In this document: piece after piece, positions 54,763 through 64,000 of the stretch
Numbering within the stretch: the stretch's first letter is position 1
Layout of the letters: every line of letters begins with the position of its first letter
DNA from: Providencia zhijiangensis
GTDB lineage: Bacteria; Pseudomonadota; Gammaproteobacteria; Enterobacterales; Enterobacteriaceae
DNA: 64,000 nt
Reading direction: 5' to 3'
Assembly (NCBI RefSeq): GCF_030315915.2
Contig: NZ_CP135990.1
Span: 3,224,001 to 3,288,000, forward strand
Made by a program: the position numbers and the translations under genes
Notes under the pieces: generated by a model
Told to the model about the DNA's origin: nothing
Database searches by the model: none
Seen by the model: only the letters and a program-made list of their open reading frames with translations

Positions 54763-56856
54763 ATGGGTAAACAATTGATTTGGATTGTTCTCGCTCTGCT
54801 CGGCGCGTTTTCACTCGGTTATATTGCATTAAACCGAGGTGAACAGATCAACGCCCTGTGGATCGTGGTCGCCGCGGTCTGTATTTATTTGATCGCATAT
54901 CGTTACTATGGACTGTTTATTGCGAAAAAAGTCCTGCAAGTAGACTCTACACGTATGACACCAGCCATTCGTCACAACGATGGTCTGGATTATGTACCAA
55001 CCGACAAAAAAGTGTTATTTGGTCACCACTTTGCCGCCATTGCTGGTGCTGGTCCATTAGTCGGTCCTGTACTTGCAGCACAAATGGGTTATTTACCGGG
55101 TATGCTGTGGCTGCTCGCAGGGGTAGTTCTGGCGGGGGCTGTACAAGATTTTATGGTACTGTTTGTTTCAACCCGCCGCGATGGTCGCTCTTTGGGTGAA
55201 CTCGTGAAAGAAGAAATGGGCAATACTGCTGGGGTCATTGCGCTGATTGCTTGCTTTATGATCATGGTGATCATCCTTGCTGTACTCGCGATGATTGTCG
55301 TGAAAGCATTAACACACAGCCCATGGGGAACTTATACCGTTGCCTTCACCATCCCACTAGCTATTTTTATGGGGATTTATACCCGCTATATTCGTCCGGG
55401 TCGTATTGGTGAAGTTTCAGTTATCGGGCTGATTTTCTTAGTTTTTGCGATTATTTCAGGTGGTTGGGTCGCAGAGAGTGAAACATGGGCGCCTTACTTT
55501 GACTACACTGGCGTGCAGTTAACGTGGATGCTGGTCGGCTATGGCTTTGTAGCTGCCGTTCTACCTGTTTGGCTGCTATTAGCCCCTCGTGACTATCTTT
55601 CTACTTTCTTGAAAATCGGGACAATTATCGGTCTGGCAATCGGTATTTTGATTTTAAATCCAAACCTGCAAATGCCGTCATTAACTAAGTATATTGATGG
55701 AACTGGCCCTGTGTGGGCGGGGGATTTATTCCCATTCTTATTTATTACAATCGCTTGCGGTGCCGTTTCTGGCTTCCACGCCTTAATCTCTTCCGGTACC
55801 ACGCCGAAAATGCTCGCCAATGAAAACCAAGCTTGTTTTATCGGCTACGGCGGGATGTTGATGGAGTCATTCGTCGCTATCATGGCATTAGTCGCAGCTT
55901 GTGTGATTGACCCAGGCGTTTATTTTGCGATGAATAGCCCGATGGCGATGTTAGCACCAGCAGGAACGACAGATGTTGTGGCTTCCGCAGCACAAGTTGT
56001 CAGCAGCTGGGGCTTCCAAATTACGCCTGAACAGCTAACGCAAATTGCCAACGAAGTTGGTGAAACCAGCATTATTTCTCGTGCAGGGGGCGCACCAACA
56101 CTGGCAGTCGGTATGGCGTATATTCTTCATGGCGCACTAGGCGGGTTGATGAATGTGGCATTCTGGTACCACTTCGCCATTCTGTTTGAAGCGTTGTTTA
56201 TCCTGACTGCTGTGGATGCAGGAACCCGCGCGGCGCGCTTTATGCTGCAAGATTTGCTGGGTGTGGTTTCACCATCATTGAAAAGAACGGATTCTCTACC
56301 CGCTAACCTGATCGCCACTGCATTGTGTGTACTGGCTTGGGGTTATTTCTTGCATCAAGGCGTTGTTGACCCACTCGGTGGTATTAACACCTTATGGCCG
56401 CTGTTTGGTATCGCCAACCAAATGCTGGCCGGTATGGCGTTGATGCTGTGCGCGGTCGTTCTGTTCAAGATGAAGCGCCAAGCCTACGCATGGGTCGCGC
56501 TATTACCAACTTCGTGGTTATTGGTGTGTACGATGACCGCTGGCTGGGAAAAGACCTTCAGTGAAGATGCCCGCGTTGGTTTCTTAGCCGTCGCGAATAA
56601 GTTCCAAGCGATGTTAGATAGCGGCAACTTGCCACCGCAATATACGGAATCACAGTTAACTCAGTTGGTTTTCAATAACCGTTTAGATGCTGGCTTAACG
56701 ATTTTCTTTATGATTGTGGTTGTGGTTCTCGCCCTGTTCTCTATCCGTACCGCATTGAAAGCATTGAAATCTAAGGAACCAACCGCCAACGAAGTTCCTT
56801 ACGAGCCAATGCCAACCAACTACGAAGAGATTGTGGCAAACACCCGCCATCATTAA
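54763..56856 (+). CDS. cstA: Carbon starvation protein CstA, peptide/pyruvate transporter
   Basis: A 697-residue membrane protein (E. coli CstA 701) with about 16-18 helices. It is far closer to CstA than to BtsT: ALNRGEQINALWIVVAAVCI, TRMTPAIRHNDGLDYVPTDK and KVLFGHHFAAIAGAGPLVGP match CstA, and the BtsT insertion near residue 400 is absent. The C terminus EPMPTNYEEIVANTRHH is also CstA-like. Takes up peptides and pyruvate during carbon limitation. GGGGAAAGGCT precedes the ATG. The YbdD partner gene follows. Confidence 0.96.
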   Translation: MGKQLIWIVLALLGAFSLGYIALNRGEQINALWIVVAAVCIYLIAYRYYGLFIAKKVLQVDSTRMTPAIRHNDGLDYVPTDKKVLFGHHFAAIAGAGPLVGPVLAAQMGYLPGMLWLLAGVVLAGAVQDFMVLFVSTRRDGRSLGELVKEEMGNTAGVIALIACFMIMVIILAVLAMIVVKALTHSPWGTYTVAFTIPLAIFMGIYTRYIRPGRIGEVSVIGLIFLVFAIISGGWVAESETWAPYFDYTGVQLTWMLVGYGFVAAVLPVWLLLAPRDYLSTFLKIGTIIGLAIGILILNPNLQMPSLTKYIDGTGPVWAGDLFPFLFITIACGAVSGFHALISSGTTPKMLANENQACFIGYGGMLMESFVAIMALVAACVIDPGVYFAMNSPMAMLAPAGTTDVVASAAQVVSSWGFQITPEQLTQIANEVGETSIISRAGGAPTLAVGMAYILHGALGGLMNVAFWYHFAILFEALFILTAVDAGTRAARFMLQDLLGVVSPSLKRTDSLPANLIATALCVLAWGYFLHQGVVDPLGGINTLWPLFGIANQMLAGMALMLCAVVLFKMKRQAYAWVALLPTSWLLVCTMTAGWEKTFSEDARVGFLAVANKFQAMLDSGNLPPQYTESQLTQLVFNNRLDAGLTIFFMIVVVVLALFSIRTALKALKSKEPTANEVPYEPMPTNYEEIVANTRHH

Positions 56857-56960
56857 TACACCGGAGATTGAGAGCTGAGCAGTTTTTTTAAATATTTTCT
56901 TTAAGTATCTGTTTTAATTATTTACTTTTTTTAAATATTTTTCAAAACTCACTCTCTTTC

Positions 56961-57080
56961 TCCAAAATAGTTCGTGTTACAGCTAGGCGACAAACGAGGA
57001 TATCCCTAGGAGCATAGATAACTATGTGACTAGGGTAGCCGAGAGCAGTCAACAACGCTGTAGCGCGAAATATGAAGGAG
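56961..57080 (+). repeat. Intergenic palindromic repeat element between cstA and ybdD
   Basis: About 120 bases with nested symmetry: outer TTCG ... CGAA, then TACAGC (56978) ... GCTGTA (57057), and a central cruciform CCCTAG-gag-CATAG-ataa-CTATG-tga-CTAGGG (57004-57035). From memory it resembles a dispersed repeat of Photorhabdus, Proteus and Yersinia intergenic regions that ends in TATGAAGGGTAT. Here the terminal TATGAAGGAG supplies the ybdD ribosome site. Confidence 0.65.
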
Positions 57081-57086
57081 AAAAAA

Positions 57087-57290
57087 ATGTTTGGAAACCT
57101 AGGGAAAGCGGCGAAATACTTAGGCCAAGCCGCCAAAATGATGGTCGGCGTCCCCGACTACGACAACTACGTCGCCCACATGCAACGTACCCATCCTGAC
57201 CAAACGCCGATGACTTATGAGGAGTTTTTCAAAGAACGGCAGGATGCTCGCTACGGTGGTAAGGGTAAAGGCGGGTTTAAATGTTGTTAA
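57087..57290 (+). CDS. ybdD: YbdD/YjiX family small protein, CstA partner
   Basis: A 67-residue cytoplasmic protein (E. coli YbdD 65). [40 protein letters not shown] and the C-terminal Cys-Cys are conserved. YbdD-family proteins are encoded with CstA/BtsT and are needed for their transport. ATG at 57087 follows GAAGGAGAAAAAA; the earlier in-frame ATG at 57072 lies inside the repeat element. Confidence 0.92.
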   Translation: MFGNLGKAAKYLGQAAKMMVGVPDYDNYVAHMQRTHPDQTPMTYEEFFKERQDARYGGKGKGGFKCC

Positions 57291-57317
57291 TCATCACTCT
57301 GGCTGAGCACCGCAAAT

Positions 57318-57352
57318 AAAAAAGCCGAATACAGTACGAAACTGCATTCGGC
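57318..57352 (-). terminator. Terminator of efp
   Basis: GCCGAATACAGT / ACTGCATTCGGC stem (one mismatch), followed on the minus strand by TTTTTT. It may also stop ybdD transcription from the other side. Confidence 0.85.
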
Positions 57353-57407
57353 TCTTCTTGATCTCACTTCGCCACTCACTATAATGGCTGGCTTGATCTA
57401 TCGGCGA

Positions 57408-57974
57408 TTATTTCACGCGTGAAACGTATTCGCCTGAACGAGTGTCAACTTTGATCACTTCGCCAATCTGAACGAACAGAGGAACTTTAACCACTGCACC
57501 AGTGCTTAAAGTTGCTGGTTTACCGCCAGTACCTGCTGTGTCACCTTTCAGACCTGGATCTGTTTCGACAACTTCTAATTCAACGAAGTTCGGCGGAGTT
57601 ACCGCGATTGGACGACCGTTCCACAGCGTTAAGATACAATCAGCTTGGTCGATCAGCCATTTTTCGTTGTCACCGATAGCTTTCGCATCTGCTGCCAGTT
57701 GTTCGAAAGTTTCGTTGTTCATGAAGTGCCAGAACTCACCGTCGTTGTACAGGTAAGTTAAGTTCATATCCATGACATCTGCGCCTTCAACAGAATCAGT
57801 AGATTTAAAAGTTTTTTCCAACAGTTTGTTAGAAATCAGTTTACGCAGACGAACGCGTGCGAACGCTTGACCTTTACCCGGTTTAACGAATTCACTTTCA
57901 AGAATTGCACACGGCTCACCATCTAACATGATTTTAAGACCTGAGCGGAATTCATTGGTACTATAAGTAGCCAT
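57408..57974 (-). CDS. efp: Elongation factor P
   Basis: A 188-residue translation factor (E. coli 188) that rescues ribosomes stalled at polyproline. Three OB-like domains. Lys34 in the loop [10 protein letters not shown] is the residue modified by EpmA with beta-lysine, and the surrounding PGKGQA is of the lysylated type. Divergent from epmB by 42 bases. Confidence 0.98.
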   Translation of the reverse strand: MATYSTNEFRSGLKIMLDGEPCAILESEFVKPGKGQAFARVRLRKLISNKLLEKTFKSTDSVEGADVMDMNLTYLYNDGEFWHFMNNETFEQLAADAKAIGDNEKWLIDQADCILTLWNGRPIAVTPPNFVELEVVETDPGLKGDTAGTGGKPATLSTGAVVKVPLFVQIGEVIKVDTRSGEYVSRVK

Positions 57975-58016
57975 GGAGATCCTCTATTTATAAACTAAAA
58001 ATGGCATAGCCAAAAA

Positions 58017-59045
58017 ATGGTCGATATTATAACTCAAAATACCTCATCCAGAGAAGTCTGGATACAACAACTTGCCGAAGCAGTCACTAATCCGGATGAA
58101 TTGCTGCAATTACTAAACTTAGAAGACCATCAGCCATCGCGAGAAGGTCATGAAGCACGTAAGTTATTTCCTTTACGTGTTCCGCGTCCTTTTATTTCGC
58201 GAATGAAAAAAGGTGATCCACTAGACCCTCTGTTATTGCAGGTATTAACCGCAAAAGCAGAGTTCGATATACATCCAGGTTTTTCTACTGATCCACTAGA
58301 AGAGCAGGATAACGCGATCCCGAGTTTACTCCACAAGTACCGTAACCGCGCATTAATGCTGGTTAAAGGGGGTTGTGCAGTGAACTGTCGATACTGCTTT
58401 CGCCGGCATTTTCCTTATGAAGATAACAAAGGAAATAAAAATAACTGGTTGATGGCTGTGGATTATATAAAAAACCACAGTGAACTCAATGAAATCATCT
58501 TCTCTGGCGGTGATCCTTTAATGGCAAAAGACCACGAACTTGACTGGTTAATTAGCCAACTTGAGGAAATTCCACATATTACTCGCTTGCGAATTCATTC
58601 TCGCTTGCCAGTGGTAATTCCAGAAAGAATTACAGATACCCTTTGCCAGCGTTTATCTCAGTCACGTTTGCAGGTCATTATGGTGACCCACGTTAACCAC
58701 GCTAACGAGATTGATGATGAATTTACAAAAGCGATGCAGAGATTAAAACGTGCAGGCGTCACATTGCTCAACCAAAGCGTATTGCTCCGCCAAGTTAATG
58801 ACAATGTCACTGCTTTGGCAAACCTGAGCAATGCCCTATTTGATGCAGGAATTTTACCGTATTACTTGCATGTGCTCGATAAAGTCCAAGGTGCTGCCCA
58901 CTTCTTAGTGAGTGATATTGAAGCTCGACAATTAATTCGTGAATTGTTAAGTCAGGTCTCGGGGTATTTAGTACCGAAGTTAGCGAGAGAAATTGGCGGG
59001 GAGCCAAGCAAAACCTTACTCGATTTAAACTTGCGCCAAAGCTAG
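58017..59045 (+). CDS. epmB: EF-P beta-lysylation protein EpmB (lysine 2,3-aminomutase-like)
   Basis: A 342-residue radical SAM enzyme (E. coli 342) that converts L-lysine to (R)-beta-lysine for EF-P. Cluster motif C120-AVN-C124-RY-C127, preceded by HKYRNRALMLVKGG and followed by IIFSGGDPLMAKDHELDWL. The C-terminal VLDKVQGAAHFLVSD carries PLP-domain residues; KLAREIGGEPSKTLLDL ends it. No hydroxylase EpmC is in the window. Confidence 0.97.
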   Translation: MVDIITQNTSSREVWIQQLAEAVTNPDELLQLLNLEDHQPSREGHEARKLFPLRVPRPFISRMKKGDPLDPLLLQVLTAKAEFDIHPGFSTDPLEEQDNAIPSLLHKYRNRALMLVKGGCAVNCRYCFRRHFPYEDNKGNKNNWLMAVDYIKNHSELNEIIFSGGDPLMAKDHELDWLISQLEEIPHITRLRIHSRLPVVIPERITDTLCQRLSQSRLQVIMVTHVNHANEIDDEFTKAMQRLKRAGVTLLNQSVLLRQVNDNVTALANLSNALFDAGILPYYLHVLDKVQGAAHFLVSDIEARQLIRELLSQVSGYLVPKLAREIGGEPSKTLLDLNLRQS

Positions 59046-59078
59046 TCTGAGTTAATAAACATCAAAACTAATAGGCAT

Positions 59079-59112
59079 AAAAAAACCCGCTTAACTGATT
59101 AAGCGGGTCTTA
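59079..59112. terminator. Bidirectional terminator between epmB and yjeI
   Basis: ACCCGCTTA / TAAGCGGGT perfect 9-bp stem. Seven T residues on the minus strand (yjeI side) and a weaker CTTATT on the plus strand. Confidence 0.88.
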
Positions 59113-59123
59113 TTGATACATGA

Positions 59124-59468
59124 TTATTGGCACTTATAAACTTGGCCAACCATTTTGCTATCAACAGGAACAAAGCTAGATAGGACAGTTTCGCTTGGGC
59201 TTGAAGCACCAAAAATCACGTTACCACCCATTGCTGCAGCTTTGTTACGTAAATCATTTGCTGCGCCGCGCATGGAGCTAGACTCGTTATTAACGCCGCT
59301 CAACCAGTTGCTTTGAGTTCCAGTGACTTGACCAAGAAGTTGGCATTCGCTTCCTGGTTGATTTTCAACAAAACGAACTTGTGAGCCTGCCGCAGTCAGA
59401 TCATTGGTTGATGTACAACCTGCTAAAGTTAGTAATGCAGCAGCACCAAGCAAGACTTTAATTCGCAT
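59124..59468 (-). CDS. yjeI: DUF4156 lipoprotein YjeI
   Basis: A 114-residue lipoprotein (E. coli YjeI 117). Signal peptide MRIKVLLGAAALLTLAGC with lipobox LAGC, then ECQLLGQVTGTQSNWLSGVN and SSMRGAANDLRNKAAAMGGN, which match the family. ATG at 59468 follows GAGGGAAAAC. Function unknown. Same neighbours as in E. coli. Confidence 0.92.
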   Translation of the reverse strand: MRIKVLLGAAALLTLAGCTSTNDLTAAGSQVRFVENQPGSECQLLGQVTGTQSNWLSGVNNESSSMRGAANDLRNKAAAMGGNVIFGASSPSETVLSSFVPVDSKMVGQVYKCQ

Positions 59469-59673
59469 GTTTTCCCTCATTTTTTATTGTGTTTTTGCAG
59501 CTGGTTGTTGAACCTGTATAGCTCCAATCACTCAAAATTCTGTTTTATGGCAGTAAATTAGCGTACTAGATATCCAAGTAGGCTTGATAAAAACTGCCAA
59601 TCGCTCAGAGTTTATCACAAAACAATCAATACGCTCGTGATGTTCTTTACTTATTTAAACTATTTTTTACCTT

Positions 59674-59689
59674 GGGTTAAATATAACCC
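59674..59689. other. Small inverted repeat in the yjeI-groL gap
   Basis: GGGTTA-AATA-TAACCC hairpin inside the 396-base gap 59469-59864. The gap should hold the yjeI promoter; beyond this repeat and the groL terminator I see nothing. Confidence 0.3.
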
Positions 59690-59766
59690 GATGAGTCACC
59701 TTAACGCAAAAATAAGTAATAAACCTCATAAATGCAAAGCACAAAAGCATTAATTTGATTACTTAT

Positions 59767-59804
59767 AAAAAAACCGGCACCACTCGATAACTCATGGTGC
59801 CGGT
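59767..59804 (-). terminator. Terminator of groSL
   Basis: ACCGGCACCA / TGGTGCCGGT perfect 10-bp stem followed on the minus strand by TTTTTT. Confidence 0.92.
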
Positions 59805-59864
59805 CTTATTTTGGCTGGTAGCCACTAACTAGTAGCTACTTGAGCAAGATGTTTGCCTGTTGGC

Positions 59865-61520
<1,656 letters not shown>

Positions 61521-61561
61521 TTAAATTCTTTTCGTTTGATGAAAGTTTTAAGTGAAAATTC

Positions 61562-62011
<450 letters not shown>

Positions 62012-62554
62012 TTAAGGTTTAGGCGGGTTATCTTGGTTGGAATCTGAAGATTTATCGTCAGGAACACGATGGCTTTCACCATCAATAGTACTTTTACGAT
62101 CAATAGTATAAGAAGGGTCATCTTGCTTGCGTTGGTACTCACCTTCAAAGGTATTGCCATTTTGATAGCCACCACCCTGAAAACCATTTCCAGGTTGGTA
62201 AAACTTGATGTGCGGGATTAAACGCATCACAAATAATTTTTGTACTGGTGGTAGTAATAAAAGTAGTCCAATAAAGTCCGTAAAGAATCCAGGAACAATC
62301 AGTAAAAATCCTGCTAACACTAACGCCACACTTTTAATCATTTCAGCGGCAGGACTTTCACCACTCATTAATTTTTGTTGTATTTGCATGACATTTTTCA
62401 TCCCTTGGTTCTTCACAAGTGAGACCCCTAAACAGGATGTGAGCACCACTAAAATCAATGTCATCAACACACCAATTTCAGCCGCAACTCGGACAAAAAT
62501 GACCGACTCTATATACACCAAAATACATATCAGAATTAGTGGTAACCAGCGCAC
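62012..62554 (-). CDS. fxsA: FxsA family membrane protein
   Basis: A 180-residue cytoplasmic-membrane protein (E. coli 158). Four hydrophobic segments: LPLILICILVYIESVIFVRV, LMTLILVVLTSCLGVSLVKN, SVALVLAGFLLIVPGFFTDF and GLLLLLPPVQKLFVMRLI. In E. coli, overproduction relieves exclusion of phage T7 by the F plasmid. The C-terminal tail here is longer, Gly/Asn- then Asp/Ser-rich. Upstream of groSL, the same strand. Confidence 0.93.
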   Translation of the reverse strand: MRWLPLILICILVYIESVIFVRVAAEIGVLMTLILVVLTSCLGVSLVKNQGMKNVMQIQQKLMSGESPAAEMIKSVALVLAGFLLIVPGFFTDFIGLLLLLPPVQKLFVMRLIPHIKFYQPGNGFQGGGYQNGNTFEGEYQRKQDDPSYTIDRKSTIDGESHRVPDDKSSDSNQDNPPKP

Positions 62555-62730
62555 AAGTACTCCTTAATATCAATAAGCTACTGCATTTTTCGGGGCTAAA
62601 TGAAAACCTTTGTGAACTATCTCTAAGAGACTACTATTCATATTCGCTTTTTTCATCAGTATAGCCATAATAATTGGGTCTCTGATCGTGATTTTCAACT
62701 CATGGACTAAGATCATTAACAAGGCTTATC

Positions 62731-62746
62731 TGTGATTTAAATCACA
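62731..62746. promoter_or_regulatory. CRP site, also FNR-like, upstream of aspA
   Basis: TGTGATTTAAATCACA is a perfect 16-base palindrome with the CRP halves TGTGA and TCACA. Its core TGAT-N4-ATCA also fits FNR half-sites. E. coli aspA is controlled by both. It is 211 bases before the aspA start. Confidence 0.8.
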
Positions 62747-62798
62747 CAATATAAATTCTATTGCACTAATCAATCCATAAAATGATCTAGGTTCAAGG

Positions 62799-62832
62799 TA
62801 TGGGGTGATAAAGGGCATATGATCACCCCATA
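62799..62832 (+). other. Strong hairpin in the aspA leader
   Basis: TATGGGGTGAT / ATCACCCCATA perfect 11-bp stem with a 12-base loop. Not followed by a T-run. A second small hairpin, TAGGTG-GTAAT-CACCTA, lies at 62866-62882. Both would be in a long untranslated leader if transcription starts just after the CRP site. Confidence 0.5.
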
Positions 62833-62956
62833 AGTCAGTAGAACATAATACTGATAAAGGAGTAATAGGTGGTAATCACCTAGAAGTTTAGTTTTAGGAT
62901 ATATTTTTAAAAGCGCATAAACGGACAGTAACTGTAATCTAATTAAGAAGGTTCTC

Positions 62957-64000
62957 ATGTCAAACAATACTCGTATCGAAGAAGACCTGTTAGGTAAAAA
63001 AGAAGTTCCAGCTGATGCCTATTATGGTGTTCATACTCTGCGTGCGATTGAAAACTTTTATATCAGCGACCGCACCATTAACGATGTCCCAGAATTTATT
63101 CGCGGCATGGTAATGGTAAAAAAAGCAGCCGCACTAGCTAACAAAGAACTGCACACTATTCCTCGTAATATCGCAGATACCATCATCAAAGCGTGTGACG
63201 TTGTTTTGAATGAAGGCAAATGCATGGATCAGTTCCCAGTTGACGTATTCCAAGGTGGTGCGGGCACATCACTGAACATGAATACCAACGAAGTTCTGGC
63301 AAACATCGGTCTTGAACTGATGGGTCATAAAAAAGGTGAATATGAATTCTTAAACCCAAATGACCATCTGAACAAAAGCCAATCAACCAACGATGCATAC
63401 CCTACCGGTTTCCGTATCGCGGTTTATAACTCTGTTCTGAAATTAATCGATTCTGTTACTTACCTGAAAAAAGGTTTTGAAAGTAAAGCAGAAGAGTACA
63501 AAGACATCCTGAAAATGGGTCGTACTCAATTACAAGACGCAGTACCAATGACTGTTGGTCAGGAATTCCATGCTTTCGCAACTCTTCTTAAAGAAGAAGA
63601 GAAAAATCTGAAACGTAGCATCGATTTACTGCTCGAAGTTAACTTAGGTGCAACTGCTATCGGTACTGGCCTGAACACAGCCCCTGGTTACCAAGAACTG
63701 GCTGTTAAAAAATTAGCAGAAGTAACAGGTTTAGCTTGTGTACCATCAGAAGACTTAATCGAAGCAACGTCTGACTGTGGTGCTTACATCACTGTTCACG
63801 CTAGCCTGAAACGTTTAGCAGTTAAACTGTCTAAAATCTGTAACGACTTACGTTTACTTTCCTCTGGTCCTCGTGCGGCACTGAAAGAAATTAATCTGCC
63901 AGAATTACAAGCAGGTTCTTCTATCATGCCAGCAAAAGTTAACCCAGTAATCCCTGAAGTTGTTAACCAAGCATGTTTCAAAGTTATGGGTAACGACATC
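62957..64000 (+). CDS. aspA: Aspartate ammonia-lyase, 3' end outside window
   Basis: Converts L-aspartate to fumarate and ammonia, feeding fumarate reductase encoded in the same window. The visible 348 residues start [20 protein letters not shown] and include [17 protein letters not shown], the TSDCGAYI region and the fumarase/aspartase signature [11 protein letters not shown] with the catalytic-loop Ser. The E. coli enzyme has 478 residues, so about 130 are missing. No typical ribosome site stands directly before the ATG; AAGAAGG lies 9 bases upstream. Confidence 0.97.
   Translation, partial: MSNNTRIEEDLLGKKEVPADAYYGVHTLRAIENFYISDRTINDVPEFIRGMVMVKKAAALANKELHTIPRNIADTIIKACDVVLNEGKCMDQFPVDVFQGGAGTSLNMNTNEVLANIGLELMGHKKGEYEFLNPNDHLNKSQSTNDAYPTGFRIAVYNSVLKLIDSVTYLKKGFESKAEEYKDILKMGRTQLQDAVPMTVGQEFHAFATLLKEEEKNLKRSIDLLLEVNLGATAIGTGLNTAPGYQELAVKKLAEVTGLACVPSEDLIEATSDCGAYITVHASLKRLAVKLSKICNDLRLLSSGPRAALKEINLPELQAGSSIMPAKVNPVIPEVVNQACFKVMGNDI

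Noticed and set aside
54763-56856. Naming the carbon starvation protein btsT
   Set aside because: Sequence blocks and length follow CstA and the BtsT-specific insertion is missing.

Overview
The window looks like a chromosomal segment of an enterobacterium of the Morganellaceae, most likely Providencia. Many proteins align closely, from memory, with E. coli counterparts, and long blocks keep E. coli gene order (rpoH-ftsXEY-rsmD-yhhLMN-zntA-tusA-yhhQ; epmA/frdABCD-sugE-efp/epmB-yjeI-groSL-fxsA-aspA). The blocks are joined differently from E. coli and carry insertions. Species cannot be fixed from the sequence alone.

Region 1 (1-8545, minus strand) is the most unusual part. Urocanate hydratase (hutU) leads a unit with a class III CoA-transferase and an acyl-CoA dehydrogenase. 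A terminator follows, then an NCS1-type permease, both electron transfer flavoprotein subunits and an ETF:quinone oxidoreductase that runs off the window. Three copies of a HutC-like operator lie upstream of hutU. Together these suggest a route that imports an imidazole acid, probably imidazolepropionate (dihydrourocanate), activates it with CoA, oxidises it to urocanyl-CoA with electrons going to quinone, and feeds urocanate to HutU. This is an inference.

Region 2 (9077-26734) is mostly core genome: branched-chain amino acid transporter livJHMGF, panM, yaeR, heat-shock sigma factor rpoH, ftsYEX with an unusually long FtsY, rsmD, yhhL, yhhM, yhhN, zinc exporter zntA behind a ZntR-type promoter, an Rpn-type nuclease, tusA, and yhhQ with a candidate preQ1-I riboswitch.

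Region 3 (26828-34033) holds the glycerol-3-phosphate genes: anaerobic dehydrogenase glpABC divergent from transporter glpT and phosphodiesterase glpQ. Region 4 (34119-42157) is an orphan type VI secretion cassette on the minus strand: VgrG, a PLD-type phospholipase effector (Tle5-like), two tandem Sel1-repeat lipoproteins (probable immunity), a PAAR tip and an unrecognised membrane protein.

Region 5 (42438-64000) resumes core order: epmA, fumarate reductase frdABCD, then an AT-rich insertion where E. coli has ampC-blc. The insertion holds a TetR regulator, two copies of a regulator-plus-MFS-transporter module and a Ner-like regulator. After it come sugE/gdx with a guanidine-II riboswitch, eamA, cstA-ybdD, efp, epmB, yjeI, groSL with a sigma-32 promoter, fxsA and the start of aspA. 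EF-P and two of its modification enzymes lie within about 17 kb. I saw no tRNA, rRNA, CRISPR array or intact insertion sequence.
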